From positions 58,476,386 through 58,540,385 of the forward strand of contig OX359248.1 in NCBI GenBank assembly GCA_947179485.1: a stretch of DNA of 64,000 nucleotides, read 5' to 3'. The notes beneath the pieces were generated by a model. It had not been told where the DNA came from. It searched no databases and worked only from the letters and a program-made list of their open reading frames with translations. Below, piece by piece: positions 40,583 to 55,200 of the stretch (positions are counted from its first letter, which is position 1; each line of letters starts with the position of its first letter). The DNA comes from Allacma fusca. Lineage: Eukaryota; Arthropoda; Collembola; Symphypleona; Sminthuridae. A program made the position numbers and the translations under genes.

Positions 40583-41313
40583 AAACTTTGGTAATACACT
40601 CAGGCAGGCTGCCAAAGCTGAATTCTCGAATTTGAGATGAATTGAAGAACTTTAGACAGCGATGAAAATGAGGTCTCGTTGCTGTGGTCACTGTTTAACG
40701 CGTTTGCTAAGCTCGTCCGAATCTCTTTAAGCTATGGTAATACATTTGGGCAGGCTGCCAAGGCTCAATTCTCGAATTTATGATGAATTGAAAAACTTTG
40801 GAAAAGGCGATGAAAATGACGTGACGCTCAGGTCACTTTTTAAGGTGTTTGACGAACTCTTCCGAATCTCCTTAAACTTTGGTAATACACTCGGGCAGTC
40901 TGCCAAAGCTCTTCTCAAATTTGGGATGAATTGAATTTTTTTGAAAAAAGCGATGAAAATGACGTGACGCTCAGGTCGCTTTTTAAGGTGTTTGCCGAAC
41001 TCGTCCGAATCTCCTTAAACTTTGGTAATACACTCGGGCAGGCTGCCAAAGGTCAATTCTCGAATTTGAGATGAATCGAAAAACTTTAAACAGCGATGAA
41101 AATGAGGTCTCGTTGCTGTGGTCACTGTTTAACGCGTTTGCTAAGCTCGTCCGAATCTCTTTAAGCTATGGTAATACACTCGGGCTGGCTACCAAACCTC
41201 AATTCTCGAATTTGAGATGAATTGAAGAACTTTAGACAGCGATGAAAATGAGTTCTCGTTGCTGTGGTCACTGTTTAACGCGTTTGCTAAGCTCGTCCGA
41301 ATCTCTTTAAGCA
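40583..41313 (+). repeat. Hexamer satellite segment
   Basis: Continuation of an 871-bp A-D-A-C-B-D hexamer that starts at 40443 and restarts at 41314. The C near 40978 has ggtcgctttttaagg. No non-satellite sequence is present. Confidence 0.7.
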
Positions 41314-42763
41314 ATGGTAATACATTTGGGCAGGCTGCCAAGGCTCAATTCTCGAATTTATGATGAATTGAAAAACTTTGGAAAAGGCGATGAAAATGAC
41401 GTGACGCTCAGGTCACTTTTTAAGGTGTTTGCCGAACTCGTCCGAATCTCCTTAAACTTTGGTAATACACTCAGGCAGGCTGCCAAAGCTGAATTCTCGA
41501 ATTTGAGATGAATTGAAGAAATTTGGAAAAGGCGATGAAAATGACGTGACGCTCAGGTCACTTTTTAAGGTGTTTGACGAACTCTTCCGAATCTCCTTAA
41601 ACTTTGGTAATACACTCGGGCAGTCTGCCAAAGCTCTTCTCAAATTTGGGATGAATTGAATTTTTTTGAAAAAAGCGATGAAAATGACGTGACGCTCAGG
41701 TCACTTTTTAAGGTGTTTGCCGAACTCGTCCGAATCTCCTTAAACTTTGGTAATACACTCGGGCAGGCTGCCAAAGGTCAATTCTCGAATTTGAGATGAA
41801 TCGAAAAACTTTAAACAGCGATGAAAATGAGGTCTCGTTGCTGTGGTCACTGTTTAACGCGTTTGCTAAGCTCGTCCGAATCTCTTTAAGCTATGGTAAT
41901 ACACTCGGGCTGGCTACCAAACCTCAATTCTCGAATTTGAGATGAATTGAAGAACTTTAGACAGCGATGAAAATGAGGTCTCGTTGCTGTGGTCACTGTT
42001 TAACGCGTTTGCTAAGCTCGTCCGAATCTCTTTAAGCAATGGTAATACATTTGGGCAGGCTGCCAAGGCTCAATTCTCGAATTTATGATGAATTGAAAAA
42101 CTTTGGAAAAGGCGATGAAAATGACGTGACGCTCAGGTCACTTTTTAAGGTGTTTGCCGAACTCGTCCGAATCTCCTTAAACTTTGGTAATACACTCAGG
42201 CAGGCTGCCAAAGCTGAATTCTCGAATTTGAGATGAATTGAAGAAATTTGGAAAAGGCGATGAAAATGACGTGACGCTCAGGTCACTTTTTAAGGTGTTT
42301 GACGAACTCTTCCGAATCTCCTTAAACTTTGGTAATACACTCGGGCAGTCTGCCAAAGCTCTTCTCAAATTTGGGATGAATTGAATTTTTTTGAAAAAAG
42401 CGATGAAAATGACGTGACGCTCAGGTCACTTTTTAAGGTGTTTGCCGAACTCGTCCGAATCTCCTTAAACTTTGGTAATACACTCGGGCAGGCTGCCAAA
42501 GGTCAATTCTCGAATTTGAGATGAATCGAAAAACTTTAAACAGCGATGAAAATGAGGTTTGGTTGCTGTGGTCACTGTTTAACGCGTTTGCTAAGCTCGT
42601 CCGAATCTCTTTAAGCTATGGTAATACACTCGGGCTGGCTACCAAACCTCAATTCTCGAATTTGAGATGAATTGAAGAACTTTAGACAGCGATGAAAATG
42701 AGGTCTCGTTGCTGTGGTCACTGTTTAACGCGTTTGCTAAGCTCGTCCGAATCTCTTTAAGCA
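41314..42763 (+). repeat. 725-bp pentamer, two tandem units
   Basis: Units start at 41314 and 42039. Each contains an A with gccgaactcgtcc and a ctcaggcagg tail, then a monomer beginning gaattgaagaaatttgg that continues as A, then C-B-D. The monomer beginning gaagaaatttgg joins a D-like start to an A body and is another recombinant class. It also occurs near 38330, 39921, 49640 and 53843. Confidence 0.82.
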
Positions 42764-45700
42764 ATGGTAATACATTTGGGCAGGCTGCCAAGGCTCAATT
42801 CTCGAATTTATGATGAATTGAAAAACTTTGGAAAAGGCGATGAAAATGACGTGACGCTCAGGTCACTTTTTAAGGTGTTTGCCGAACTCGTCCGAATCTC
42901 CTTAAACTTTGGTAATACACTCAGGCAGGCTGCCAAAGCTGAATTCTCGAATTTGAGATGAATTGAAGAACTTTAGACAGCGATGAAAATGAGGTCTCGT
43001 TGCTGTGGTCACTGTTTAACGCGTTTGCTAAGCTCGTCCGAATCTCTTTAAGCTATGGTAATACATTTGGGCAGGCTGCCAAGGCTCAATTCTCGAATTT
43101 ATGATGAATTGAAAAACTTTGGAAAAGGCGATGAAAATGACGTGACGCTCAGGTCACTTTTTAAGGTGTTTGACGAACTCTTCCGAATCTCCTTAAACTT
43201 TGGTAATACACTCGGGCAGTCTGCCAAAGCTCTTCTCAAATTTGGGATGAATTGAAATTTTTTGAAAAAAGCGATGAAAATGACGTGACGCTCAGGTCAC
43301 TTTTTAAGGTGTTTGCCGAACTCGTCCGAATCTCCTTAAACTTTGGTAATACACTCAGGCAGGCTGCCAAAGCTGAATTCTCGAATTTGAGATGAATTGA
43401 AGAACTTTAGACAGCGATGAAAATGAGGTCTCGTTGCTGTGGTCACTGTTTAACGCGTTTGCTAAGCTCGTCCGAATCTCTTTAAGCTATGGTAATACAT
43501 TTGGGCAGGCTGCCAAGGCTCAATTCTCGAATTTATGATGAATTGAAAAACTTTGGAAATGGCGATGAAAATGACGTGACGCTCAGGTCACTTTTTAAGG
43601 TGTTTGACGAACTCTTCCGAATCTCCTTAAACTTTGGTAATACACTCGGGCAGTCTGCCAAAGCTCTTCTCAAATTTGGGATGAATTGAATTTTTTTGAA
43701 AAAAGCGATGAAAATGACGTGACGCTCAGGTCACTTTTTAAGGTGTTTGCCGAACTCGTCCGAGTCTCCTTAAACTTTGGTAATACACTCGGGCAGGCTG
43801 CCAAAGGTCAATTCTCGAATTTGAGATGAATCGAAAAACTTTAAACAGCGATGAAAATGAGGTCTCGTTGCTGTGGTCACTGTTTAACGCGTTTGCTAAG
43901 CTCGTCCGAATCTCTTTAAGCTATGGTAATACACTCGGGCTGGCTACCAAACCTCAATTCTCGAATTTGAGATGAATTGAAGAACTTTAGACAGCGATGA
44001 AAATGAGGTCTCGTTGCTGTGGTCACTGTTTAACGCGTTTGCTAAGCTCGTCCGAATCTCTTTAAGCAATGGTAATACATTTGGGCAGGCTGCCAAGGCT
44101 CAATTCTCGAATTTATGATGAATTGAAAAACTTTGGAAAAGGCGATGAAAATGACGTGACGCTCAGGTCACTTTTTAAGGTGTTTGACGAACTCTTCCGA
44201 ATCTCCTTAAACTTTGGTAATACACTCGGGCAGTCTGCCAAAGCTCTTCTCAAATTTGGGATGAATTGAATTTTTTTGAAAAAAGCGATGAAAATGACGT
44301 GACGCTCAGGTCACTTTTTAAGGTGTTTGCCGAACTCGTCCGAATCTCCTTAAACATTGGTAATACACTCGGGCAGGCTGCCAAAGGTCAATTCTCGAAT
44401 TTAAGATGAATCGAAAAACTTTAAACAGCGATGAAAATGAGGTCTCGTTGCTGTGGTCACTGTTTAACGCGTTTGCTAAGCTCGTCCGAATCTCTTTAAG
44501 CTATGGTAATACACTCGGGCTGGCTACCAAACCTCAATTCTCGAATTTGAGATGAATTGAAGAACTTTAGACAGCGATGAAAATGAGGTCTCGTTGCTGT
44601 GGTCACTGTTTAACGCGTTTGCTAAGCTCGTCCGAATCTCTTTAAGCAATGGTAATACATTTGGGCAGGCTGCCAAGGCTCAATTCTCGAATTTATGATG
44701 AATTGAAAAACTTTGGAAAAGGCGATGAAAATGACGTGACGCTCAGGTCACTTTTTAAGGTGTTTGCCGAACTCGTCCGAATCTCCTTAAACTTTGGTAA
44801 TACACTCAGGCAGGCTGCCAAAGCTGAATTCTCGAATTTGAGATGAATTGAAGAACTTTAGACAGCGATGAAAATGAGGTCTCGTTGCTGTGGTCACTGT
44901 TTAACGCGTTTGCTAAGCTCGTCCGAATCTCTTTAAGCTATGGTAATACATTTGGGCAGGCTGCCAAGGCTCAATTCTCGAATTTATGATGAATTGAAAA
45001 ACTTTGGAAAAGGCGATGAAAATGACGTGACGCTCAGGTCACTTTTTAAGGTGTTTGACGAACTCTTCCGAATCTCCTTAAACTTTGGTAATACACTCGG
45101 GCAGTCTGCCAAAGCTCTTCTCAAATTTGGGATGAATTGAATTTTTTTGAAAAAAGCGATGAAAATGTCGTGACGCTCAGGTCACTTTTTAAGGTGTTTG
45201 CCGAACTCGTCCGAATCTCCTTAAACTTTGGTAATACACTCGGGCAGGCTGCCAAAGGTCAATTCTCGAATTTGAGATGAATCGAAAAACTTTAAACAGC
45301 GATGAAAATGAGGTCTCGTTGCTGTGGTCACTGTTTAACGCGTTTGCTAAGCTCGTCCGAATCTCTTTAAGCTATGGTAATACACTCGGGCTGGCTACCA
45401 AACCTCAATTCTCGAATTTGAGATGAATTGAAGAACTTTAGACAGCGATGAAAATGAGGTCTCGTTGCTGTGGTCACTGTTTAACGCGTTTGCTAAGCTC
45501 GTCCGAATCTCTTTAAGCAATGGTAATACATTTGGGCAGGCTGCCAAGGCTCAATTCTCGAATTTATGATGAATTGAAAAACTTTGGAAAAGGCGATGAA
45601 AATGACGTGACGCTCAGGTCACTTTTTAAGGTGTTTGACGAACTCTTCCGAATCTCCTTAAACTTTGGTAATACACTCGGGCAGTCTGCCAAAGCTCTTC

Positions 45701-47914
45701 TCAAATTTGGGATGAATTGAATTTTTTTGAAAAAAGCGATGAAAATGACGTGACGCTCAGGTCACTTTTTAAGGTGTTTGCCGAACTCGTCCGAGTCTCC
45801 TTAAACTTTGGTAATACACTCGGGCAGGCTGCCAAAGGTCAATTCTCGAATTTGAGATGAATCGAAAAACTTTAAACAGCGATGAAAATGAGGTCTCGTT
45901 GCTGTGGTCACTGTTTAACGCGTTTGCTAAGCTCGTCCGAATCTCTTTAAGCTATGGTAATACACTCGGGCTGGCTACCAAACCTCAATTCTCGAATTTG
46001 AGATGAATTGAAGAACTTTAGACAGCGATGAAAATGAGGTCTCGTTGCTGTGGTCACTGTTTAACGCGTTTGCTAAGCTCGTCCGAATCTCTTTAAGCAA
46101 TGGTAATACATTTGGGCAGGCTGCCAAGGCTCAATTCTCGAATTTATGATGAATTGAAAAACTTTGGAAAAGGCGATGAAAATGACGTGACGCTCAGGTC
46201 ACTTTTTAAGGTGTTTGACGAACTCTTCCGAATCTCCTTAAACTTTGGTAATACACTCGGGCAGTCTGCCAAAGCTCTTCTCAAATTTGGGATGAATTGA
46301 ATTTTTTTGAAAAAAGCGATGAAAATGACGTGACGCTCAGGTCACTTTTTAAGGTGTTTGCCGAACTCGTCCGAATCTCCTTAAACTTTGGTAATACACT
46401 CGGGCAGGCTGCCAAAGGTCAATTCTCGAATTTGAGATGAATCGAAAAACTTTAAACAGCGATGAAAATGAGGTCTCGTTGCTGTGGTCACTGTTTAACG
46501 CGTTTGCTAAGCTCGTCCGAATCTCTTTAAGCTATGGTAATACACTCGGGCTGGCTACCAAACCTCAATTCTCGAATTTGAGATGAATTGAAGAACTTTA
46601 GACAGCGATGAAAATGAGGTCTCGTTGCTGTGGTCACTGTTTAACGCGTTTGCTAAGCTCGTCCGAATCTCTTTAAGCAATGGTAATACATTTGGGCAGG
46701 CTGCCAAGGCTCAATTCTCGAATTTATGATGAATTGAAAAACTTTGGAAAAGGCGATGAAAATGACGTGACGCTCAGGTCACTTTTTAAGGTGTTTGCCG
46801 AACTCGTCCGAATCTCCTTAAACTTTGGTAATACACTCAGGCAGGCTGCCAAAGCTGAATTCTCGAATTTGAGATGAATTGAAGAACTTTAGACAGCGAT
46901 GAAAATGAGGTCTCGTTGCTGTGGTCACTGTTTAACGCGTTTGCTAAGCTCGTCCGAATCTCTTTAAGCTATGGTAATACATTTGGGCAGGCTGCCAAGG
47001 CTCAATTCTCGAATTTATGATGAATTGAAAAACTTTGGAAAAGGCGATGAAAATGACGTGACGCTCAGGTCACTTTTTAAGGTGTTTGACGAACTCTTCC
47101 GAATCTCCTTAAACTTTGGTAATACACTCGGGCAGTCTGCCAAAGCTCTTCTCAAATTTGGGATGAATTGAATTTTTTTGAAAAAAGCGATGAAAATGTC
47201 GTGACGCTCAGGTCACTTTTTAAGGTGTTTGCCGAACTCGTCCGAATCTCCTTAAACTTTGGTAATACACTCGGGCAGGCTGCCAAAGGTCAATTCTCGA
47301 ATTTGAGATGAATCGAAAAACTTTAAACAGCGATGAAAATGAGGTCTCGTTGCTGTGGTCACTGTTTAACGCGTTTGCTAAGCTCGTCCGAATCTCTTTA
47401 AGCTATGGTAATACACTCGGGCTGGCTACCAAACCTCAATTCTCGAATTTGAGATGAATTGAAGAACTTTAGACAGCGATGAAAATGAGGTCTCGTTGCT
47501 GTGGTCACTGTTTAACGCGTTTGCTAAGCTCGTCCGAATCTCTTTAAGCAATGGTAATACATTTGGGCAGGCTGCCAAGGCTCAATTCTCGAATTTATGA
47601 TGAATTGAAAAACTTTGGAAAAGGCGATGAAAATGACGTGACGCTCAGGTCACTTTTTAAGGTGTTTGACGAACTCTTCCGAATCTCCTTAAACTTTGGT
47701 AATACACTCGGGCAGGCTGCCAAAGGTCAATTCTCGAATTTGAGATGAATCGAAAAACTTCAAACAGCGATGAAAATGAGGTCTCGTTGCTGTGGTCACT
47801 GTTTAACGCGTTTGCTAAGCTCGTCCGAATCTCTTTAAGCAATGGTAATACATTTGGGCAGGCTGCCAAGGCTCAATTCTCGAATTTATGATGAATTGAA
47901 AAACTTTGGAAAAG
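42764..47914 (+). repeat. Tetramer-rich tract (580-bp A-C-B-D) with interspersed A-D dimers
   Basis: Spacing between successive A monomers is 580 bp at 43489-44649 and 44940-46680, and 291 bp where an A-D dimer intervenes (42764, 44649, 46680). A gtcgtgacgctc variant of C appears near 45168 and 47199. A gtccgagtctcc variant appears near 43762 and 45793, also 2031 bp apart. This indicates a further 2031-bp duplicated unit covering about 43.5-47.5 kb. Confidence 0.78.
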
Positions 47915-50900
47915 GCGATGAAAATGACGTGACGCTCAGGTCACTTTTTAAGGTGTTTGACGAACTCTTCCGAATCTCCTTAAACTTTGGTAATACACTC
48001 GGGCAGTCTGCCAAAGCTCTTCTCAAATTTGGGATGAATTGAATTTTTTTGAAAAAAGCGATGAAAATGACGTGACGCTCAGGTCACTTTTTAAGGTGTT
48101 TGCCGAACTCGTCCGAATCTCCTTAAACTTTGGTAATACACTCGGGCAGGCTGCCAAAGGTCAATTCTCGAATTTGAGATGAATCGAAAAACTTTAAACA
48201 GCGATGAAAATGAGGTCTCGTTGCTGTGGTCACTGTTTAACGCGTTTGCTAAGCTCGTCCGAATCTCTTTAAGCTATGGTAATACACTCGGGCTGGCTAC
48301 CAAACCTCAATTCTCGAATTTGAGATGAATTGAAGAACTTTAGACAGCGATGAAAATGAGGTCTCGTTGCTGTGGTCACTGTTTAACGCGTTTGCTAAGC
48401 TCGTCCGAATCTCTTTAAGCAATGGTAATACATTTGGGCAGGCTGCCAAGGCTCAATTCTCGAATTTATGATGAATTGAAAAACTTTGGAAAAGGCGATG
48501 AAAATGACGTGACGCTCAGGTCACTTTTTAAGGTGTTTGCCGAACTCGTCCGAATCTCCTTAAACTTTGGTAATACACTCAGGCAGGCTGCCAAAGCTGA
48601 ATTCTCGAATTTGAGATGAATTGAAGAACTTTAGACAGCGATGAAAATGAGGTCTCGTTGCTGTGGTCACTGTTTAACGCGTTTGCTAAGCTCGTCCGAA
48701 TCTCTTTAAGCTATGGTAATACATTTGGGCAGGCTGCCAAGGCTCAATTCTCGAATTTATGATGAATTGAAAAACTTTGGAAAAGGCGATGAAAATGACG
48801 TGACGCTCAGGTCACTTTTTAAGGTGTTTGACGAACTCTTCCGAATCTCCTTAAACTTTGGTAATACACTCGGGCAGTCTGCCAAAGCTCTTCTCAAATT
48901 TGGGATGAATTGAATTTTTTTGAAAAAAGCGATGAAAATGTCGTGACGCTCGGGTCACTTTTTAAGGTGTTTGCCGAACTCGTCCGAATCTCCTTAAACT
49001 TTGGTAATACACTCGGGCAGGCTGCCAAAGGTCAATTCTCGAATTTGAGATGAATCGAAAAACTTTAAACAGCGATGAAAATGAGGTCTCGTTGCTGTGG
49101 TCACTGTTTAACGCGTTTGCTAAGCTCGTCCGAATCTCTTTAAGCTATGGTAATACACTCGGGCTGGCTACCAAACCTCAATTCTCGAATTTGAGATGAA
49201 TTGAAGAACTTTAGACAGCGATGAAAATGAGGTCTCGTTGCTGTGGTCACTGTTTAACGCGTTTGCTAAGCTCGTCCGAATCTCTTTAAGCAATGGTAAT
49301 ACATTTGGGCAGGCTGCCAAGGCTCAATTCTCGAATTTATGATGAATTGAAAAACTTTGGAAAAGGCGATGAAAATGACGTGACGCTCAGGTCACTTTTT
49401 AAGGTGTTTGACGAACTCTTCCGAATCTCCTTAAACTTTGGTAATACACTCGGGCAGGCTGCCAAAGGTCAATTCTCGAATTTGAGATGAATCGAAAAAC
49501 TTCAAACAGCGATGAAAATGAGGTCTCGTTGCTGTGGCCACTGTTTAACGCGTTTGCTAAGCTCGTCCGAATCTCTTTAAGCTATGGTAATACACTCGAG
49601 CTGGCTACCAAACCTCAATTCTCGAATTTGAGATGAATTGAAGAAATTTGGAAAAGGCGATGAAAATGACGTGACGCTCAGGTCACTTTTTAAGGTGTTT
49701 GACGAACTCTTCCGAATCTCCTTAAACTTTGGTAATACACTCGGGCAGTCTGCCAAAGCTCTTCTCAAATTTGGGATGAATTGAAATTTTTTGAAAAAAG
49801 CGATGAAAATGACGTGACGCTCAGGTCACTTTTTAAGGTGTTTGCCGAACTCGTTCGATCTCCTTAAACTTTGGTAATACACTCGGGCAGGCTGCCAAAG
49901 GTCAATTCTCGAATTTGAGATGAATCGAAAAACTTTAAACAGCGATGAAAATGAGGTCTCGTTGCTGTGGTCACTGTTTAACGCGTTTGCTAAGCTCGTC
50001 CGAATCTCTTTAAGCTATGGTAATACACTCGAGCTGGCTACCAAACCTCAATTCTCGAATTTGAGATGAATTGAAGAACTTTGGAAAAGGCGATGAAAAT
50101 GACGTGACGCTCAGGTCACTTTTTAAGGTGTTTGACGAACTCTTCCGAATCTCCTTAAACTTTGGTAATACACTCGGGCAGTCTGCCAAAGCTCTTCTCA
50201 AATTTGGGATGAATTGAATTTTTTTGAAAAAAGCGATGAAAATGACGTGACGCTCAGGTCACTTTTTAAGGTGTTTGCCGAACTCGTCCGAATCTCCTTA
50301 AATTTTGGTAATACACTCAGGCAGGCTGCCAAAGCTGAATTCTCGAATTTGAGATGAATTGAAGAACTTTAGACAGCGATGAAAATGAGGTCTCGTTGCT
50401 GTGGTCACTGTTTAACGCGTTTGCTAAGCTCGTCCGAATCTCTTTAAGCTATGGTAATACACTCGAGCTGGCTGCCAAGGCTCAATTCTCGAATTTATGA
50501 TGAATTGAAAAACTTTGGAAAAGGCGATGAAAATGACGTGACGCTCAGGTCACTTTTTAAGGTGTTTGACGAACTCTTCCGAATCTCCTTAAACTTTGGT
50601 AATACACTCGGGCAGTCTGCCAAAGCTCTTCTCAAATTTGGGATGAATTGAATTTTTTTGAAAAAAGCGATGAAAATGACGTGACGCTCAGGTCACTTTT
50701 TAAGGTGTTTGCCGAACTCGTCCGAATCTCCTTAAACTTTGGTAATACACTCGGGCAGGCTGCCAAAGGTCAATTCTCGAATTTGAGATGAATCGAAAAA
50801 CTTTAAACAGCGATGAAAATGAGGTCTCGTTGCTGTGGTCACTGTTTAACGCGTTTGCTAAGCTCGTCCGAATCTCTTTAAGCTATGGTAATACACTCGG

Positions 50901-52117
50901 GCTGGCTACCAAACCTCAATTCTCGAATTTGAGATGAATTGAAGAACTTTAGACAGCGATGAAAATGAGGTCTCGTTGCTGTGGTCACTGTTTAACGCGT
51001 TTGCTAAGCTCGTCCGAATCTCTTTAAGCAATGGTAATACATTTGGGCAGGCTGCCAAGGCTCAATTCTCGAATTTATGATGAATTGAAAAACTTTGGAA
51101 AAGGCGATGAAAATTACGTGACGCTCAGGTCACTTTTTAAGGTGTTTGACGAACTCTTCCGAATCTCCTTAAACTTTGGTAATACACTCGGGCAGTCTGC
51201 CAAAGCTCTTCTCAAATTTGGGATGAATTGAAATTTTTTGAAAAAAGCGATGAAAATGACGTGACGCTCAGGTCACTTTTTAAGGTGTTTGCCGAACTCG
51301 TCCGAATCTCCTTAAACTTTGGTAATACACTCGGGCAGGCTGCCAAAGGTCAATTCTCGAATTTGAGATGAATCGAAAAACTTTAAACAGCGATGAAAAT
51401 GAGGTCTCGTTGCTGTGGTCACTGTTTAACGCGTTTGCTAAGCTCGTCCGAATCTCTTTAAGCTATGGTAATACACTCGGGCTGGCTACCAAACCTCAAT
51501 TCTCGAATTTGAGATGAATTGAAGAACTTTAGACAGCGATGAAAATGAGGTCTCGTTGCTGTGGTCACTGTTTGACGCGTTTGCTAAGCTCGTCCGAATC
51601 TCTTTAAGCTATGGTAATACATTTGGGCAGGCTGCCAAGGCTCAATTCTCGAATTTATGATGAATTGAAAAACTTTGGAAAAGGCGATGAAAATGACGTG
51701 ACGCTCAGGTCACTTTTTAAGGTGTTTGACGAACTCTTCCGAATCTCCTTAAACTTTGGTAATACACTCGGGCAGGCTGCCAAAGGTCAACTCTCGAATT
51801 TGAGATGAATCGAAAAACTTTAAACAGCGATGAAAATGAGGTCTCGTAGCTGTGGTCACTGTTTAACGCGTTTGCTAAGCTCGTCCGAATCTCTTTAAGC
51901 TATGGTAATACATTTGGGCAGGCTGCCAAGGCTCAATTCTCGAATTTATGATGAACTGAAAAACTTTGGAAAAGGCGATGAAAATGACGTGACGCTCAGG
52001 TCACTTTGTAAGGTGTTTGACGAACTCTTCCGAATCTCCTTAAACTTTGGTAATACACTCGGGCAGTCTGCCAAAGCTCTTCTCAAATTTGGGATGAATT
52101 GAATTTTTTTGAAAAAA
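47915..52117 (+). repeat. 4203-bp tandem segmental unit, copy 1 (29 monomers)
   Basis: Landmarks at 48422, 48713, 49293, 49577, 50010, 50451, 51031, 51611 and 51902 all recur at +4203. Private marks shared by both copies include a lost A in gttcgatctcc (near 49855), gaaaattacgtgacg (near 51113) and gtctcgtagctgtgg (near 51846). Differences include gctcgggtcac near 48950 and gaactgaaaaac near 51954 in copy 1 only. Limits are approximate because the exchange lies in sequence common to A and C. Confidence 0.9.
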
Positions 52118-52238
52118 GCGATGAAAATGACGTGACGCTCAGGTCACTTTTTAAGGTGTTTGACGAACTCTTCCGAATCTCCTTAAACTTTGGTAATACA
52201 CTCGGGCAGTCTGCCAAAGCTCTTCTCAAATTTGGGAT
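52096..52238 (+). repeat. Hybrid C/A monomer at the 4203-bp duplication joint
   Basis: This 143-bp monomer starts as C (gaatttttttgaaaaaagcg) but continues as A (gacgaactcttccg, tail agctcttctcaaatttgg) and is followed by a normal C at 52239. In ordinary array a C continues gccgaactcgtcc and is followed by B or D. The switch lies in the stretch common to A and C (about 52118-52160). This is the physical joint created when copy 2 of the 4203-bp unit was added. Confidence 0.85.
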
Positions 52239-55200
52239 GAATTGAATTTTTTTGAAAAAAGCGATGAAAATGACGTGACGCTCAGGTCACTTTTTAAGGT
52301 GTTTGCCGAACTCGTCCGAATCTCCTTAAACTTTGGTAATACACTCGGGCAGGCTGCCAAAGGTCAATTCTCGAATTTGAGATGAATCGAAAAACTTTAA
52401 ACAGCGATGAAAATGAGGTCTCGTTGCTGTGGTCACTGTTTAACGCGTTTGCTAAGCTCGTCCGAATCTCTTTAAGCTATGGTAATACACTCGGGCTGGC
52501 TACCAAACCTCAATTCTCGAATTTGAGATGAATTGAAGAACTTTAGACAGCGATGAAAATGAGGTCTCGTTGCTGTGGTCACTGTTTAACGCGTTTACTA
52601 AGCTCGTCCGAATCTCTTTAAGCAATGGTAATACATTTGGGCAGGCTGCCAAGGCTCAATTCTCGAATTTATGATGAATTGAAAAACTTTGGAAAAGGCG
52701 ATGAAAATGACGTGACGCTCAGGTCACTTTTTAAGGTGTTTGCCGAACTCGTCCGAATCTCCTTAAACTTTGGTAATACACTCAGGCAGGCTGCCAAAGC
52801 TGAATTCTCGAATTTGAGATGAATTGAAGAACTTTAGACAGCGATGAAAATGAGGTCTCGTTGCTGTGGTCACTGTTTAACGCGTTTGCTAAGCTCGTCC
52901 GAATCTCTTTAAGCTATGGTAATACATTTGGGCAGGCTGCCAAGGCTCAATTCTCGAATTTATGATGAATTGAAAAACTTTGGAAAAGGCGATGAAAATG
53001 ACGTGACGCTCAGGTCACTTTTTAAGGTGTTTGACGAACTCTTCCGAATCTCCTTAAACTTTGGTAATACACTCGGGCAGTCTGCCAAAGCTCTTCTCAA
53101 ATTTGGGATGAATTGAATTTTTTTGAAAAAAGCGATGAAAATGTCGTGACGCTCAGGTCACTTTTTAAGGTGTTTGCCGAACTCGTCCGAATCTCCTTAA
53201 ACTTTGGTAATACACTCGGGCAGGCTGCCAAAGGTCAATTCTCGAATTTGAGATGAATCGAAAAACTTTAAACAGCGATGAAAATGAGGTCTCGTTGCTG
53301 TGGTCACTGTTTAACGCGTTTGCTAAGCTCGTCCGAATCTCTTTAAGCTATGGTAATACACTCGGGCTGGCTACCAAACCTCAATTCTCGAATTTGAGAT
53401 GAATTGAAGAACTTTAGACAGCGATGAAAATGAGGTCTCGTTGCTGTGGTCACTGTTTAACGCGTTTGCTAAGCTCGTCCGAATCTCTTTAAGCAATGGT
53501 AATACATTTGGGCAGGCTGCCAAGGCTCAATTCTCGAATTTATGATGAATTGAAAAACTTTGGAAAAGGCGATGAAAATGACGTGACGCTCAGGTCACTT
53601 TTTAAGGTGTTTGACGAACTCTTCCGAATCTCCTTAAACTTTGGTAATACACTCGGGCAGGCTGCCAAAGGTCAATTCTCGAATTTGAGATGAATCGAAA
53701 AACTTCAAACAGCGATGAAAATGAGGTCTCGTTGCTGTGGCCACTGTTTAACGCGTTTGCTAAGCTCGTCCGAATCTCTTTAAGCTATGGTAATACACTC
53801 GAGCTGGCTACCAAACCTCAATTCTCGAATTTGAGATGAATTGAAGAAATTTGGAACAGGCGATGAAAATGACGTGACGCTCAGGTCACTTTTTAAGGTG
53901 TTTGACGAACTCTTCCGAATCTCCTTAAACTTTGGTAATACACTCGGGCAGTCTGCCAAAGCTCTTCTCAAATTTGGGATGAATTGAAATTTTTTGAAAA
54001 AAGCGATGAAAATGACGTGACGCTCAGGTCACTTTTTAAGGTGTTTGCCGAACTCGTTCGATCTCCTTAAACTTTGGTAATACACTCGGGCAGGCTGCCA
54101 AAGGTCAATTCTCGAATTTGAGATGAATCGAAAAACTTTAAACAGCGATGAAAATGAGGTCTCGTTGCTGTGGTCACTGTTTAACGCGTTTGCTAAGCTC
54201 GTCCGAATCTCTTTAAGCTATGGTAATACACTCGAGCTTGCTACCAAACCTCAATTCTCGAATTTGAGATGAATTGAAGAACTTTGGAAAAGGCGATGAA
54301 AATGACGTGACGCTCAGGTCACTTTTTAAGGTGTTTGACGAACTCTTCCGAATCTCCTTAAACTTTGGTAATACACTCGGGCAGTCTGCCAAAGCTCTTC
54401 TCAAATTTGGGATGAATTGAATTTTTTTGAAAAAAGCGATGAAAATGACGTGACGCTCAGGTCACTTTTTAAGGTGTTTGCCGAACTCGTCCGAATCTCC
54501 TTAAATTTTGGTAATACACTCAGGCAGGCTGCCAAAGCTGAATTCTCGAATTTGAGATGAATTGAAGAACTTTAGACAGCGATGAAAATGAGGTCTCGTT
54601 GCTGTGGTCACTGTTTAACGCGTTTGCTAAGCTCGTCCGAATCTCTTTAAGCTATGGTAATACACTCGAGCTGGCTGCCAAGGCTCAATTCTCGAATTTA
54701 TGATGAATTGAAAAACTTTGGAAAAGGCGATGAAAATGACGTGACGCTCAGGTCACTTTTTAAGGTGTTTGACGAACTCTTCCGAATCTCCTTAAACTTT
54801 GGTAATACACTCGGGCAGTCTGCCAAAGCTCTTCTCAAATTTGGGATGAATTGAATTTTTTTGAAAAAAGCGATGAAAATGACGTGACGCTCAGGTCACT
54901 TTTTAAGGTGTTTGCCGAACTCGTCCGAATCTCCTTAAACTTTGGTAATACACTCGGGCAGGCTGCCAAAGGTCAATTCTCGAATTTGAGATGAATCGAA
55001 AAACTTTAAACAGCGATGAAAATGAGGTCTCGTTGCTGTGGTCACTGTTTAACGCGTTTGCTAAGCTCGTCCGAATCTCTTTAAGCTATGGTAATACACT
55101 CGGGCTGGCTACCAAACCTCAATTCTCGAATTTGAGATGAATTGAAGAACTTTAGACAGCGATGAAAATGAGGTCTCGTTGCTGTGGTCACTGTTTAACG

